The position numbers and the translations under genes were made by a program. This document shows positions 29,948 to 38,892 of a stretch of DNA of 64,000 nucleotides, piece by piece (position 1 is the first letter of the stretch; the number at the start of each line of letters is the position of its first letter). Source of the stretch: Pseudovibrio brasiliensis (GTDB lineage Bacteria > Pseudomonadota > Alphaproteobacteria > Rhizobiales > Stappiaceae); assembly GCF_018282095.1 (NCBI RefSeq), contig NZ_CP074126.1, forward strand, positions 1,250,501 to 1,314,500, written 5' to 3'. The notes below the pieces were generated by a model. That model ran no database searches, had not been told where the DNA came from, and was given only the letters and a program-made list of their open reading frames with translations.

Positions 29948-31210
29948 ATGTCCCAAGCGACACAAGTCGACACCAATGCCTCTGTTCGGCGTGGACCAAA
30001 CGTCCCGCTTATCATCATCAGTGGATGTATCATCGGCATTCTGTCCTTCGGACCGCGCGCGACATTGGGCCTGTTTCTGACACCAATGTCCTCCGAATTC
30101 GGTTGGGGCAGGGATGTCTTCGCCTTTGCTTTAGCGCTGCAAAACCTGATTTGGGGAGCTGCGCAGCCTTTCGCTGGTATGATGGCAGACAAGTTCGGCA
30201 CTGGCAGAACGCTGGTGCTTGGCGCGATCATCTACGCCATTGGCCTCTACCTCATGAGCCTGTCAGATACACCGCTCCTGCTGCAGGTGTCTGCCGGTGT
30301 TCTTATCGGCCTTGGCGTTGCTTTCACCTCGTTCTCTCTGGTGCTGGCAGCCTTCGCCCGCTCCGTTCAGCCAAAATACCATGGCATCGCCTTTGGAATG
30401 GGCACAGCAGCCAGCTCCTTCGGACAGTTCCTCTTTGCGCCCCTTGGCCTTGGCCTGATTGAAAACTTCGGATGGTCAAGTGCGCTGGTCTATATGGCAG
30501 CTCTCATTGCCATCGTGCCGCTCTTCGCCTACATCCTGCGCGGACGCTCCGCAGCCCCTGCTGCTGGCAGTTCCGCAAACCCGCAGGACAACCTGACCCT
30601 CTCACAGACATTGGGTCTGGCCTTCAAAACCAGAGACTACATCCTGTTGGTTTTCGGCTTCTTCGTCTGCGGCTTCCACGTGGCCTTCATCACCGTGCAT
30701 ATGCCAACCTTCATCGTGGATCAGGGCTTTGATGTGTCTGTTGGCGCATGGGCGCTGGCACTGATCGGCCTGTTCAACATCGTCGGCTCCATGTCCTCCG
30801 GCGTGCTTGGTTCACGTTTCCCGAAGCAGTATCTGCTCTCCTTCATCTATCTGGCCCGCGCCATCGCCATCACGCTCTACATCACCTTGCCGATCTCGGA
30901 GATGTCCACGCTGATCTTTGCGGCTACAATGGGCATCCTGTGGCTCTCCACCGTGCCACCGACTTCTGGCCTTGTGGCAGTGATGTTCGGCCCGCGCTAC
31001 ATGGCAACCCTGTTCGGCATCGTGTTCTTCTCCCACCAGATCGGTTCCTTCCTGGGCGTCTATCTGGGCGGCGTGCTTTATGAGCAGAGCGGCAACTACG
31101 ATGCCATCTGGTGGCTGGGAATTGCGCTGGGCATTTTCGCGGCGATTGTGCACTGGCCAATCCGTGAACAATCTGCCACCGCAGGGCGTCTCGTAGCTAA
31201 GCCTGCGTAA
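29948..31210 (+). CDS. MFS transporter (oxalate/formate or monocarboxylate antiporter-like)
   Basis: A 420-residue inner-membrane protein with 12 predicted helices. GRATLGLFLTPMSSEFGWGR-type pattern (here GPRATLGLFLTPMSSEFGWG) at the first helix and its loop resembles the OFA/monocarboxylate group, and GMMADKFGTGRTLVLGAI is the loop 2-3 MFS motif. Substrate is probably a small organic acid but is not provable here. The acrylyl-CoA reductase gene lies 130 bp downstream on the same strand, which would suit a role in organic-acid uptake. Confidence 0.88.
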   Translation: MSQATQVDTNASVRRGPNVPLIIISGCIIGILSFGPRATLGLFLTPMSSEFGWGRDVFAFALALQNLIWGAAQPFAGMMADKFGTGRTLVLGAIIYAIGLYLMSLSDTPLLLQVSAGVLIGLGVAFTSFSLVLAAFARSVQPKYHGIAFGMGTAASSFGQFLFAPLGLGLIENFGWSSALVYMAALIAIVPLFAYILRGRSAAPAAGSSANPQDNLTLSQTLGLAFKTRDYILLVFGFFVCGFHVAFITVHMPTFIVDQGFDVSVGAWALALIGLFNIVGSMSSGVLGSRFPKQYLLSFIYLARAIAITLYITLPISEMSTLIFAATMGILWLSTVPPTSGLVAVMFGPRYMATLFGIVFFSHQIGSFLGVYLGGVLYEQSGNYDAIWWLGIALGIFAAIVHWPIREQSATAGRLVAKPA

Positions 31211-31341
31211 GACGCCTATTGGGTGAACTAGCTAGGATTGTCAGTGTGTTACACCGGAATATTGCCTAGCGTTATTTTCTTGCCTTATGGCCCTCCTTCT
31301 GCCAGCTTTCATGCAACATGATTTGGCGAGAAGGATTGGCC

Positions 31342-32337
31342 ATGAGCGAGTTTGATGCCCTCTGGATTGAAGCAGACGAAAGTGGTCGTAAACCGCTGCC
31401 TGCCAAGTGGAACAAGGTCACCGTTGACCAGCTCTCTGACGGCGACGTAACAGTCAAAGTCACCCACACCACCATCAACTATAAGGATGGTCTGGCACTG
31501 GCAGGCGCACCGGGCATCACCCGTAAGTTCCCGATGGTTCCGGGCATCGATGTGGTCGGCGAAGTGCTCACCAGCGAAAGCGACCGCTTCAAACCGGGTG
31601 ATCAGGTCATCCTCAACGGCTATGGTGTCGGAGAAGTTCACACTGGTGCCTACGCCCAAGTCGCCCGCCTGAAATCTGAATGGCTACTGCATCGCCCAGA
31701 AGAACTCTCCGCCGCCCGCGCCGCAGCAATCGGCACTGCTGGCTACACAGCCATGCTCTGCGTGATGGCGCTGGAGAAGTACGGCCTCACACCTGACCAC
31801 GGCCCAATCGCTGTCTCCGGTGCATCCGGCGGCGTTGGCTCTGTTGCCATCAGTCTGCTGTCCAAGCTCGGCTTTGAAACCATCGCCTTCACCGGCCGCA
31901 CAGAAGAAGCCGACTTCCTCAAAGGCCTCGGTGCAACGCAAGTGCTCGACCGTGCCGAGTTGGTGGAGAAGGGCAAGCCGTTCGGCAAGGAACGCTGGGC
32001 AGGCGCTGTTGATGTGGCGGGCAGCCACACACTGGCAAACCTGCTGGCGCAGACCAACTACGGCGGCGCTGTCGCAGCCTGCGGTTTGGCGCAAGGCATG
32101 GACCTACCAGCATCCGTTATGCCGTTCATCCTGCGCGGTGTTGCGCTGTTGGGCGTGGATTCTGTGATGGCGCCAATGGCTCTGCGGGAGCAAGCTTACC
32201 GCCGTCTGGTGCAAGATCTCGACCTGACCAAGCTGGACACCCTCTCTGAGACAATCAAACTGGCAGACGTTAAAGAACGCGCCGCCAAGCTGCTGAAGGG
32301 CCAAGTCCGCGGTCGTACCATCGTGGAAGTCGAATAG
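31342..32337 (+). CDS. acuI: Acrylyl-CoA reductase (NADPH) / YhdH-YhfP family quinone oxidoreductase
   Basis: A 331-residue medium-chain dehydrogenase/reductase without the zinc ligands. TTINYKDGLALAGAPG, FPMVPGIDVVGEV and the nucleotide motif VSGASGGVGSVAISLL mark the YhdH/AcuI subfamily. AcuI reduces toxic acrylyl-CoA to propionyl-CoA, which matters for bacteria that break down DMSP or 3-hydroxypropionate. ATG 31342 has AAGGA seven bases upstream and is preferred to 31318. No other DMSP gene is in the window. Confidence 0.9.
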   Translation: MSEFDALWIEADESGRKPLPAKWNKVTVDQLSDGDVTVKVTHTTINYKDGLALAGAPGITRKFPMVPGIDVVGEVLTSESDRFKPGDQVILNGYGVGEVHTGAYAQVARLKSEWLLHRPEELSAARAAAIGTAGYTAMLCVMALEKYGLTPDHGPIAVSGASGGVGSVAISLLSKLGFETIAFTGRTEEADFLKGLGATQVLDRAELVEKGKPFGKERWAGAVDVAGSHTLANLLAQTNYGGAVAACGLAQGMDLPASVMPFILRGVALLGVDSVMAPMALREQAYRRLVQDLDLTKLDTLSETIKLADVKERAAKLLKGQVRGRTIVEVE

Positions 32338-32349
32338 CTTTCAACCGCT

Positions 32350-32394
32350 GCATATCGTCGAAAAGTGGAAACCGGTTTTCGGATAAAGATACGC
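32350..32394. repeat. RIME-like intergenic repeat fragment
   Basis: The segment contains CGAAAAGTGGAAACCGGTTT followed by TCGGATAAAGATACGC, with an internal CGAAAA/TTTTCG inverted repeat. Sequences of this form recur in intergenic regions of Rhizobiales genomes. It sits directly after acuI. Identification is from memory of the consensus. Confidence 0.55.
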
Positions 32395-32418
32395 AAATAC
32401 AATAGCTGAGACAAAGAG

Positions 32419-32452
32419 AAACCCCGCATCAGGGATCGCTGATGCGGGGTTT
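32419..32452. terminator. Bidirectional terminator between acuI and the SleB-like gene
   Basis: A perfect 14-bp stem AAACCCCGCATCAG / CTGATGCGGGGTTT with a 6-base loop. Genes converge here. Confidence 0.92.
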
Positions 32453-32502
32453 TGTATGGGAGCGGTCAGGCGACCAAACTCATTGAGACTTGAAGGAGGG
32501 GA

Positions 32503-33666
32503 TTAGCTCCACCCACCTTTGTAGGTCTTGTAGAAGATGTGCTTACCAATACGCTTTTTACGCTGCATGGTTGGGGCCCAGTTCGGGCGAACATAAGTCG
32601 CATGATAGTGGGTGGAGGCGTCCACGGCTGGAATGCTCACTTCACCATTCACGATCTGCTGCGCGATCTTCTTCGCTTTTGCCCATGGGCCCGCTTCAGT
32701 CACGCGCTCAGGAATGCCATCACAGGCAAAGGAGAACTGGCAAGCGTTCTTCATGCTCTTGTTCTGATAAACCACACCACAAACCGTGTTCGGGTAAGCA
32801 GGGTTCTTCAGACGGTTGAGGACAACCTGTGCCACCGCAATCTGGCCGTCACGTGGCTCACTGCGGGCTTCAAAGTAAATCGCTTCCGCCAGACAGCGCA
32901 TTTCTGTCTTGGACTTCTTCACCGAGCTTGGCAGCTGGCGCATGTACCACCAATGCGGATTGGTCTCGGAGTAAGACGCCAGTTCCTTGTCAGAAAGCTG
33001 CGGCTTGCCGGAAGGCGTAATGGACACCTGCGGCTTGTTCAGCAGCGCATCAAACGGAGCTTTGTCTGTCTGCGGTGTTGCTGGCGCATAAGCAGTCGCC
33101 AGCGCAATTTCGTTCTGCTTGGCAATGGAAAGCGTCTCAGGCTGCTTCGGAGCGGCCTTGGCCATTGCAATCTGCTTGCGTGCGGCCAGAGCAGCCCGGT
33201 GCGCGGCTTTGCCAAGTGGAGAGTTGTCTGTCTGATCCTGTTCAGGAAGACCTGCCAGCGCATCCCCGCCGTAATGACCATTGAAGGCCATCTGAGGAAG
33301 CTGGGAAACAAATCGATCCGTGCTCTTTGGTTTGCCTGCGTTCTGGATGAAGGCAACAACGCGGCTCGGCAGGTTGGTGATTTGTATATCACCCTTGCCG
33401 GTGCGGTTCACCGCATAACGTTGTGGTGCTTTCTCCTCAGCAGGCACGAAGTACTTCGCGAACTTCTGGCTGTCTCCTGCAGAAACAGACTGAAGCCACC
33501 GCGGTGTATCTTCGTCGAGGGTTCCGGTAAGTGCCGGAATATCCTGCAACGCAACTGGAGATGCAGCAAAGGTTCCAACTGCAAGCCCTGCAGCTAGAAT
33601 AGGGTACTTAAAGTACATGAGGACAGCACGGCGTCCTTCATTCTTCTTCATCCCATGGCCCGACAT
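32503..33666 (-). CDS. SleB-like cell wall hydrolase
   Basis: About 387 residues. A hydrophobic segment near the N-terminus (YFKYPILAAGLAVGTFAAS) exports or anchors the protein. A Gln/Pro/Lys-rich middle follows. The C-terminal Hydrolase_2 domain (about 260-385) has CLAEAIYFEARSEPRDGQIA with the catalytic Glu, and VDASTHYHATYVRPNWAP. Such enzymes cut peptidoglycan glycan strands during growth or remodelling. ATG 33666 has GGAG ten bases upstream; a longer frame from 33732 is less likely. Confidence 0.92.
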   Translation of the reverse strand: MSGHGMKKNEGRRAVLMYFKYPILAAGLAVGTFAASPVALQDIPALTGTLDEDTPRWLQSVSAGDSQKFAKYFVPAEEKAPQRYAVNRTGKGDIQITNLPSRVVAFIQNAGKPKSTDRFVSQLPQMAFNGHYGGDALAGLPEQDQTDNSPLGKAAHRAALAARKQIAMAKAAPKQPETLSIAKQNEIALATAYAPATPQTDKAPFDALLNKPQVSITPSGKPQLSDKELASYSETNPHWWYMRQLPSSVKKSKTEMRCLAEAIYFEARSEPRDGQIAVAQVVLNRLKNPAYPNTVCGVVYQNKSMKNACQFSFACDGIPERVTEAGPWAKAKKIAQQIVNGEVSIPAVDASTHYHATYVRPNWAPTMQRKKRIGKHIFYKTYKGGWS

Positions 33667-34174
33667 ACGCAATCTACTCCAAATCAACGCCCAAAACTCA
33701 GCGCTTCTCAGTCCCTGAAAAGGGAACACCAAACTCTGAGATCGACAGGATGAAGAAGCCCGATAAAATCACCCCCACCCGTCAATTTTCCGGATGAGTG
33801 CATTTTTCGCTTTTAACCTTGATATAAAGTTAAGCCCGCCAAAACCCCAGTTATTCTGCCACAGTTCACGCCGCTGACAGTCAGCATATGGTTAATATGC
33901 AGGGGCAGTACTCACCAAAAAACTAGGGCTATTTCATGTCTGGGTGGATTTTTCCGCGGGCCAAAAATCATAGGAAATAAAAGGCGTCATGCAGAAAATG
34001 ACACCTGTGATATCTCGGAACGGCTGTAGGATATCAACACAATCAAAATCTTAACAAGATTAACCATAAGGCCTCTCGTTGAATCCACAACTCTGTTTTT
34101 CCTATGAAATTATGCCGAGAAAAAATTCAAAAAAATTGTAGATAACGTAACGTCATTTAAGGCGAAAATGTGAA
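33667..34174. other. Long intergenic region with promoter-like AT-rich DNA
   Basis: About 508 bp between the SleB-like gene and the end of nadQ. It holds a small inverted repeat GCATAT-GGTTA-ATATGC at 33884-33900 and AT-rich DNA from about 34020 to 34160. No ORF above 20 codons is convincing, and no known RNA element was recognised. Confidence 0.5.
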
Positions 34175-35221
34175 TCAGAGCAGGCTGACCCGCAAACCCG
34201 GAGCAGGGCGCTCCTTTAAAATGTCTCTCCGGAACCGGTAAAGCGCTGCCGGACGCCCGCCCGTAGCAGTTGAAGTTCCCCCAGTCTGCTCAACCAGTTG
34301 TCCTGTTTCGACAAGGCGGCGGAAGTTCTGTTTATGCAAATGCCGACCGGAAATCGCCTCCACAGTCTGCTGCAAATCAGTCAGCGTGAACTCCGGCGGC
34401 ATCAGTTCGAAAACAACCGGACGATACTTCAGCTTGGCACGCAAACGGGAAAGGGCCGTGGCCAGAATACGCCGATGGTCATGGGCAAGGCCTTCACCAA
34501 GGTCGGGCAGGGTGCCACGCTCAAGGGCTGTCGGTTGCTTGTCACGCAGGGCTTCATAGATCAGCCCGGAGCCATAAAGCAGCTCATAGCGATCCAGAAC
34601 ACGCTCCTCATCCCATTTCAGCGAACCAACACCAAACGCCAGCTGATAGCGATCTTTCCTGCTGAGTTCCTGATAGGTGCGAGCATCATCATCTGGCCTC
34701 TTGCTGAAGGCTTCCATGCTGGGGTGGATGATCTCCTCCAGCATTTTCGGCTGCCCACCACGCCAGTCTTCCCATGGAAAGAAGTCATACCAAGGACGCC
34801 AGCGCGCGCCTTGTTTGGCCAGAAGCTTCTCTGACTCAGGCGTCTGACGCGTCAAAGCCAGATAACCAACAGAAACCATGTGTGGCTCACCCGCTTTCGC
34901 CAGTGAGTAACGCCCCCGGTCCCCAAATGTATAAAGCTGCTCAACGTGACCTATATGAAGAGCTGTCTGCTCCTCAACAAAAGCACGAAGGCCCAACTCA
35001 AAGGTACGGTGAACACGCGGGTCAAACGGACCGGAAGGCAAACCGGAGCGTTCATCCGATACTTTCTGCGGCACCGTCAGAACAAACGGCACTTTGTCTT
35101 TCACGGAAACGATGACAGCATTCAGACCAATGCCGAGCTGAACAGGCTCCATGCCAGCACCAGATCGGGCTGCATCTCCTGTTTCCATCGCATTGCTCAT
35201 CAAAGTCTGCTCCGTGTTCAT
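34175..35221 (-). CDS. nadQ: NadQ-type transcriptional regulator of NAD synthesis (COG4111)
   Basis: A 348-residue protein with an N-terminal Nudix-like domain (about 35-220, with VPQKVSDERSGLPSGPFDP and FVEEQTALHIGHVEQLYTFG) that lacks a clear catalytic Nudix box, and a C-terminal winged helix (about 255-340, FTLTDLQQTVEAISGRHLHK). This layout fits COG4111/NadQ, which represses nadABC in alphaproteobacteria. The nadA promoter 5.5 kb away carries a perfect palindrome. The ATG overlaps the phosphatase stop by one base (TAATG); another ATG at 35200 has CGGAG and is possible. Confidence 0.82.
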   Translation of the reverse strand: MNTEQTLMSNAMETGDAARSGAGMEPVQLGIGLNAVIVSVKDKVPFVLTVPQKVSDERSGLPSGPFDPRVHRTFELGLRAFVEEQTALHIGHVEQLYTFGDRGRYSLAKAGEPHMVSVGYLALTRQTPESEKLLAKQGARWRPWYDFFPWEDWRGGQPKMLEEIIHPSMEAFSKRPDDDARTYQELSRKDRYQLAFGVGSLKWDEERVLDRYELLYGSGLIYEALRDKQPTALERGTLPDLGEGLAHDHRRILATALSRLRAKLKYRPVVFELMPPEFTLTDLQQTVEAISGRHLHKQNFRRLVETGQLVEQTGGTSTATGGRPAALYRFRRDILKERPAPGLRVSLL

Positions 35222-35745
35222 TAGGCAAGTTCAGCAAGGGCAGCAGGTTCAAGGGAGAACTGGTTGCCCTCAAAGGTCTCCGCTCCGCGGCCAATCTCTT
35301 TGATAGATTGTATCATGCGCCCATTTCGCTGCAAATGAGTGTCTGCCAAGGAGATAAGCAGCGGATTTGGTGTCGCTACAGGAGAAACCTTGCGCAAATG
35401 CTGCGCCAATGCGTGCTCATCAGCCTCCGGCAATGCCGCACAGGTGATGATGTAGGCAGCAGCTGTCGACCGGCTCACCCCAGCCCAGCAATGCACCAGA
35501 AGGGAACCGTTTGCTTGAACCTGCTCTGCAAAGGTCAGCAAGCGCTCCACATGCTCCATATGAGGAGCAATCAGCCCTTCGCGTTCCTCTGCAATGTCAT
35601 TAAACTCCAGAACCAGATGATGTGCTGGCTTAGGCTCAACTGGTAAAACCACATCTGTGCCTGGGGAAACGAGAGAAAGCACATGGGTCGGTGCTGCAAC
35701 CTGCAATGTGTCTTCCAGCTTGGAAAGGGGACACACATGCAGCAT
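35221..35745 (-). CDS. Tyrosine/dual-specificity phosphatase-like protein
   Basis: A 174-residue protein with the phosphatase P-loop LLVHCWAGVSRSTAAAYI, giving Cys-x5-Arg, near residue 100. An Asp or Glu general acid may lie in the preceding ERLLTFAEQ region. Such alphaproteobacterial proteins are annotated as predicted protein tyrosine phosphatases, but substrates are unknown. One-base overlaps with the HD-domain gene upstream and nadQ downstream show a tight operon, so a link to nucleotide metabolism is plausible. Confidence 0.87.
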   Translation of the reverse strand: MLHVCPLSKLEDTLQVAAPTHVLSLVSPGTDVVLPVEPKPAHHLVLEFNDIAEEREGLIAPHMEHVERLLTFAEQVQANGSLLVHCWAGVSRSTAAAYIITCAALPEADEHALAQHLRKVSPVATPNPLLISLADTHLQRNGRMIQSIKEIGRGAETFEGNQFSLEPAALAELA

Positions 35746-36386
35746 CAGCGATCTCCAACAGCTTTGCGAGCTTCATTCAGCTCAGCAAATCGCGCAAGAA
35801 AAGCCTCCTGCGCATCTTTGGTCGGTAAAGGTGTGATGCTCTCCGCCAGGGCGTCCAGCTGCGCGGCGCTCACTTTGGCAGGCTTTCCGAAAATCTTGTC
35901 AGCCTCTTCCTTGCTGAAACCCGCCAGATGGGTCGCCTCCAGATAAGCGCTGATGATATCAGCCTTCTTGGCGAGCTTGGCAATGCTGGCGGGTAGGTCT
36001 GCTGGCAAATCAAAGGCCCGGTGAATTGCGTGATGAAGGCGTTCTTCAACCGCCTTATAGGTGCCACCCATCACGTTTTTGAAGGGCGAGATCATATCGC
36101 CGATCACATACTCCGGTGCATCATGCAACAGGATCGCCATGCGCCACTGAATGTCCAGATCAGGCTTCAGCATCAGCGCAATCTCTTCCACCACCACACA
36201 GTGCTGCGCAACGGAGAAGGCATGGTCTCCGATCGTCTGCCCATTCCACCGCGCCACACGAGCCAGCCCATGAGCGATGTCAGAGAGTTCCACATCCAGC
36301 GGAGAAGGATCGAGGAGATTCAGTCTCCGACCAGAAAGCATCCGTTGCCAGGCACGGGGAGAAGATGAGGAAAGCTCTGCACACAT
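35745..36386 (-). CDS. HD-domain hydrolase (YfbR-like)
   Basis: A 213-residue HD-superfamily phosphohydrolase. The metal ligands are seen as DHAFSVAQHCVVVEE, ILLHDAPEYVIGD (HD pair) and a later Asp in KADIISAYLEATHL. YfbR-type proteins are 5'-deoxynucleotidases. Signature DPSPLDVELSDIAHGLARVA opens the fold. It is first in a three-gene operon with the phosphatase and nadQ, suggesting a nucleotide-pool role. Confidence 0.9.
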   Translation of the reverse strand: MCAELSSSSPRAWQRMLSGRRLNLLDPSPLDVELSDIAHGLARVARWNGQTIGDHAFSVAQHCVVVEEIALMLKPDLDIQWRMAILLHDAPEYVIGDMISPFKNVMGGTYKAVEERLHHAIHRAFDLPADLPASIAKLAKKADIISAYLEATHLAGFSKEEADKIFGKPAKVSAAQLDALAESITPLPTKDAQEAFLARFAELNEARKAVGDR

Positions 36387-36436
36387 ATGTCAATCAAGCC
36401 AGTCGTCGGAGGTATCTAGGTTTCTAGCAATATCTC

Positions 36437-37279
36437 TTAGTTAGATGAAGGCCAGTTGAAGGTTGCCCACGCCTGAATGGAAGGAGTAAGTGCAACGCCG
36501 TCACACATCAGCGGCACACCCGCATCCATCGCCGCCTTCGCACGGTCCAGACGCAGCATCGCCAGCCCAGAACCGCCAGCAGAAGAACCCAGCGATCCAA
36601 CGCTCTTCTCACCTGCCAGAATGTCACCACCAGCAGCCGGAAGATCGCCGTCAGCAGATACTTTGATGATGCGCTTACGGGCAGTGCCGCGATGCTTCAT
36701 GCGGGAAACAACTTCCTGCCCGATAAAGCATCCCTTGGAGAAGGCAACACCGTTCAGACTGTCCATGTCCGTATCATGCGGGAACACATCGGCCAGCTGG
36801 AAATCCTGTCCACTTTGCGGAACGCCAAGACCAATCCGGTGCGCATGATAATCAGCCTCAGAGGCCGTCTCTTCAACCTCACCAGTCGCGATATAACGCA
36901 GGCCCATTTCTGCTAGACGCGGATCCTGCGGTTTGTCTGCTGAGAGGTCGTCGCCCCACTCAGCAACCACATGAACAGCTTCATCAGTAGGCTCAACAGT
37001 CACTTTGGCGCGCAGCTTATAGAAGGCGAGACGCTTGGCAAACGCGTCCAGCTCATCAGCACTCACGTCAATCAGGAAGCCATCCGTGCTCTCATCCGCA
37101 AACACAAAAAAGTCCCAGAGGATCTTGCCCTGCGGTGTCAGCAAAGCGCCAAACGCACTGGTGGTCGCGCTGAGTTCGCTCACGTCACAGCTGACGAGAT
37201 TTTGGAGGAACTCCTTGGCATCATCGCCAAAAACCTTCACGAGCCGACGCGAAGTGAGAATGGTGCGTTCAGATGCCAT
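36437..37279 (-). CDS. ygfZ: Folate-binding YgfZ/GcvT-like protein
   Basis: A tetrahydrofolate-dependent factor that helps mature or repair some Fe-S proteins. The signature KGCFIGQEVVSRMKHRGTAR (Lys-Gly-Cys-x-x-Gly-Gln-Glu) lies near residue 190. 280 residues with ATG 37279, which has AAGGA eight bases upstream; the longer frame from 37393 adds an implausible segment. Residues 1-170 form the GcvT-like folate-binding part with FLQNLVSCDVSEL. Confidence 0.93.
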   Translation of the reverse strand: MASERTILTSRRLVKVFGDDAKEFLQNLVSCDVSELSATTSAFGALLTPQGKILWDFFVFADESTDGFLIDVSADELDAFAKRLAFYKLRAKVTVEPTDEAVHVVAEWGDDLSADKPQDPRLAEMGLRYIATGEVEETASEADYHAHRIGLGVPQSGQDFQLADVFPHDTDMDSLNGVAFSKGCFIGQEVVSRMKHRGTARKRIIKVSADGDLPAAGGDILAGEKSVGSLGSSAGGSGLAMLRLDRAKAAMDAGVPLMCDGVALTPSIQAWATFNWPSSN

Positions 37280-37608
37280 GGGCCTGTCCTTCCAATGAAT
37301 AAAACAACAAGAGTGTTTCATAACCCATCCGCCTGCCTCACACCACGGAAAAAGAATTGTTTCTGTGGGTGAAACAGCACTTGATGAGACCACTCTTCCG
37401 CGCGCGTTCGTGGCAATATTTTCTAAAAAAGTAAGGCTGGTAAAGAGAAACCCAAAAGCCTTGAGGTGTTTATCCGATCAATCCAGTAATCCCAGATTTC
37501 TGGCGAGTTTCTGCAAATATCCGTGATGTTTTGACGTCGCAAAACTGTCGTCTGCGTGAACTAACTCTTGCTTCACATTGATTTCAGTTCTTGATTCTGG
37601 AGATGCAC
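37280..37608. other. Intergenic region between ygfZ and btaA
   Basis: About 330 bp between divergent genes. Promoters of both must lie here. I looked for a Pho box before btaA and found no convincing tandem of CTGTCAT-like units. Confidence 0.5.
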
Positions 37609-38865
37609 GTGACATCAACTATCAGGCAGTCAAAGAAACGTTTGGATCGTGCAGTACATCGCTCAAAGCTGATCTCCATGGAAGGCGTGCTGGAGCGCCT
37701 GTTCACTTTTGCTTTCAAAGGGCTGGTCTACCCGCAAATCTGGGAGGATCCCGAGGTGGACATGCAGGCCCTGCAGTTGAAGCCCGACTCCAGAATGGTC
37801 ACCATCGCTTCGGGCGGCTGCAATGTCATGTCCTATCTCACCGCCAACCCGCAGCAGATCACTGCCGTCGATCTCAACCGCGCCCATGTCGCCCTCAACC
37901 GCCTGAAGCTCACTGCTCTTCAGGAGTTTCCCGACTATGCCACCTTCTACCGCTTCTTTGGCGAAGCAGATGAGAAGGCAAACATCGCTGCCTATGAGAA
38001 GTACCTCAAACCCGCCATCGATCCCGAAACCATGGCCTATTGGGAGGGCAGGGACATGACCGCGTGGGGCCGCAAGCGGATCACCCTTTTTTCGCGGGAT
38101 CTCTACCACCACGGCATGCTCGGCTACTTCATCGGTCTCGGCCATCTTATCGCGAAGGTCTACGGCGTCGACCTGACCAAGATGGCAGAGACGCAGAATG
38201 TAAAAGAGCAGCGGTCGTACTTTGACAAAACGCTGGCTCCGCTCTTCGACAAACGCCTGATCCGCTGGGCAACCTCCAAAAAGATGTCGCTCTACGGCCT
38301 CGGCATACCACCTGCACAGTATGAAAGCCTCGCAGCCGAAGGCGGAGGAAACATGGCCGGGGTGCTCAAGCAGCGTCTGGAGAAGCTGGCCTGCGACTTT
38401 CCCATGGAAGAGAACTACTTCGCCTGGCAAGCCTTCACCCGTGGCTACGCACCGTCAGAAAGCAGGGGCGGAACCGGTCCATCAGGCCCTTTGCCGCCCT
38501 ATCTGAAGCCGCAGCACTTCCCGGAAATCCGTAAAAGAGCCTCCCGCGTGCGCGTTGTTAATCGGTCTTTCACAGAGCATCTGGATAATCAGGATGCAAA
38601 CAGCCTTGATGCCTACGTCCTGCTGGATGCGCAGGACTGGATGACAGACAGGCAGCTGAACGATCTATGGGCAGGAATATCCCGAACGGCAAGAACAGGC
38701 GCACGCGTCATCTTCAGGACAGCTGGCGAGCCAAGCATTCTGCCGGGCCGGGTGCAAGACGGAATACTGGGGCAGTGGACCTACGAGGCGGCGGAAAGCG
38801 CACGCCTCAACAAGCTGGATCGCTCCTCCATCTACGGTGGTTTCCACCTCTACATCTATAACTGA
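37609..38865 (+). CDS. btaA: S-adenosylmethionine:diacylglycerol 3-amino-3-carboxypropyltransferase
   Basis: The first enzyme of betaine-lipid (DGTS) synthesis: it moves the aminocarboxypropyl group of SAM to diacylglycerol, giving diacylglycerylhomoserine. About 418 residues of the DUF3419 family. GLVYPQIWEDPEVDMQALQL and the SAM loop TIASGGCNVMSYLT near residue 70, then AVDLNRAHVALNRLKL, mark the N-terminal half; the C-terminal half is a second methyltransferase-like fold. GTG 37609 is spaced six bases from GGAG; ATG 37603 or TTG 37591 are alternatives. btaB follows after 27 bp. Confidence 0.92.
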   Translation: MTSTIRQSKKRLDRAVHRSKLISMEGVLERLFTFAFKGLVYPQIWEDPEVDMQALQLKPDSRMVTIASGGCNVMSYLTANPQQITAVDLNRAHVALNRLKLTALQEFPDYATFYRFFGEADEKANIAAYEKYLKPAIDPETMAYWEGRDMTAWGRKRITLFSRDLYHHGMLGYFIGLGHLIAKVYGVDLTKMAETQNVKEQRSYFDKTLAPLFDKRLIRWATSKKMSLYGLGIPPAQYESLAAEGGGNMAGVLKQRLEKLACDFPMEENYFAWQAFTRGYAPSESRGGTGPSGPLPPYLKPQHFPEIRKRASRVRVVNRSFTEHLDNQDANSLDAYVLLDAQDWMTDRQLNDLWAGISRTARTGARVIFRTAGEPSILPGRVQDGILGQWTYEAAESARLNKLDRSSIYGGFHLYIYN

Positions 38866-38892
38866 CAAGAATAAGCATGTGAGGGAAGTGAA

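Noticed and set aside
34045-34070. CtrA binding site (TTAA-N7-TTAAC)
   Set aside because: The two halves are separated by five bases, not seven.
37500-37600. Pho box before btaA
   Set aside because: TTGACGT and CTGTCGT half-sites are 14 bases apart, not the 11 expected for PhoB units.
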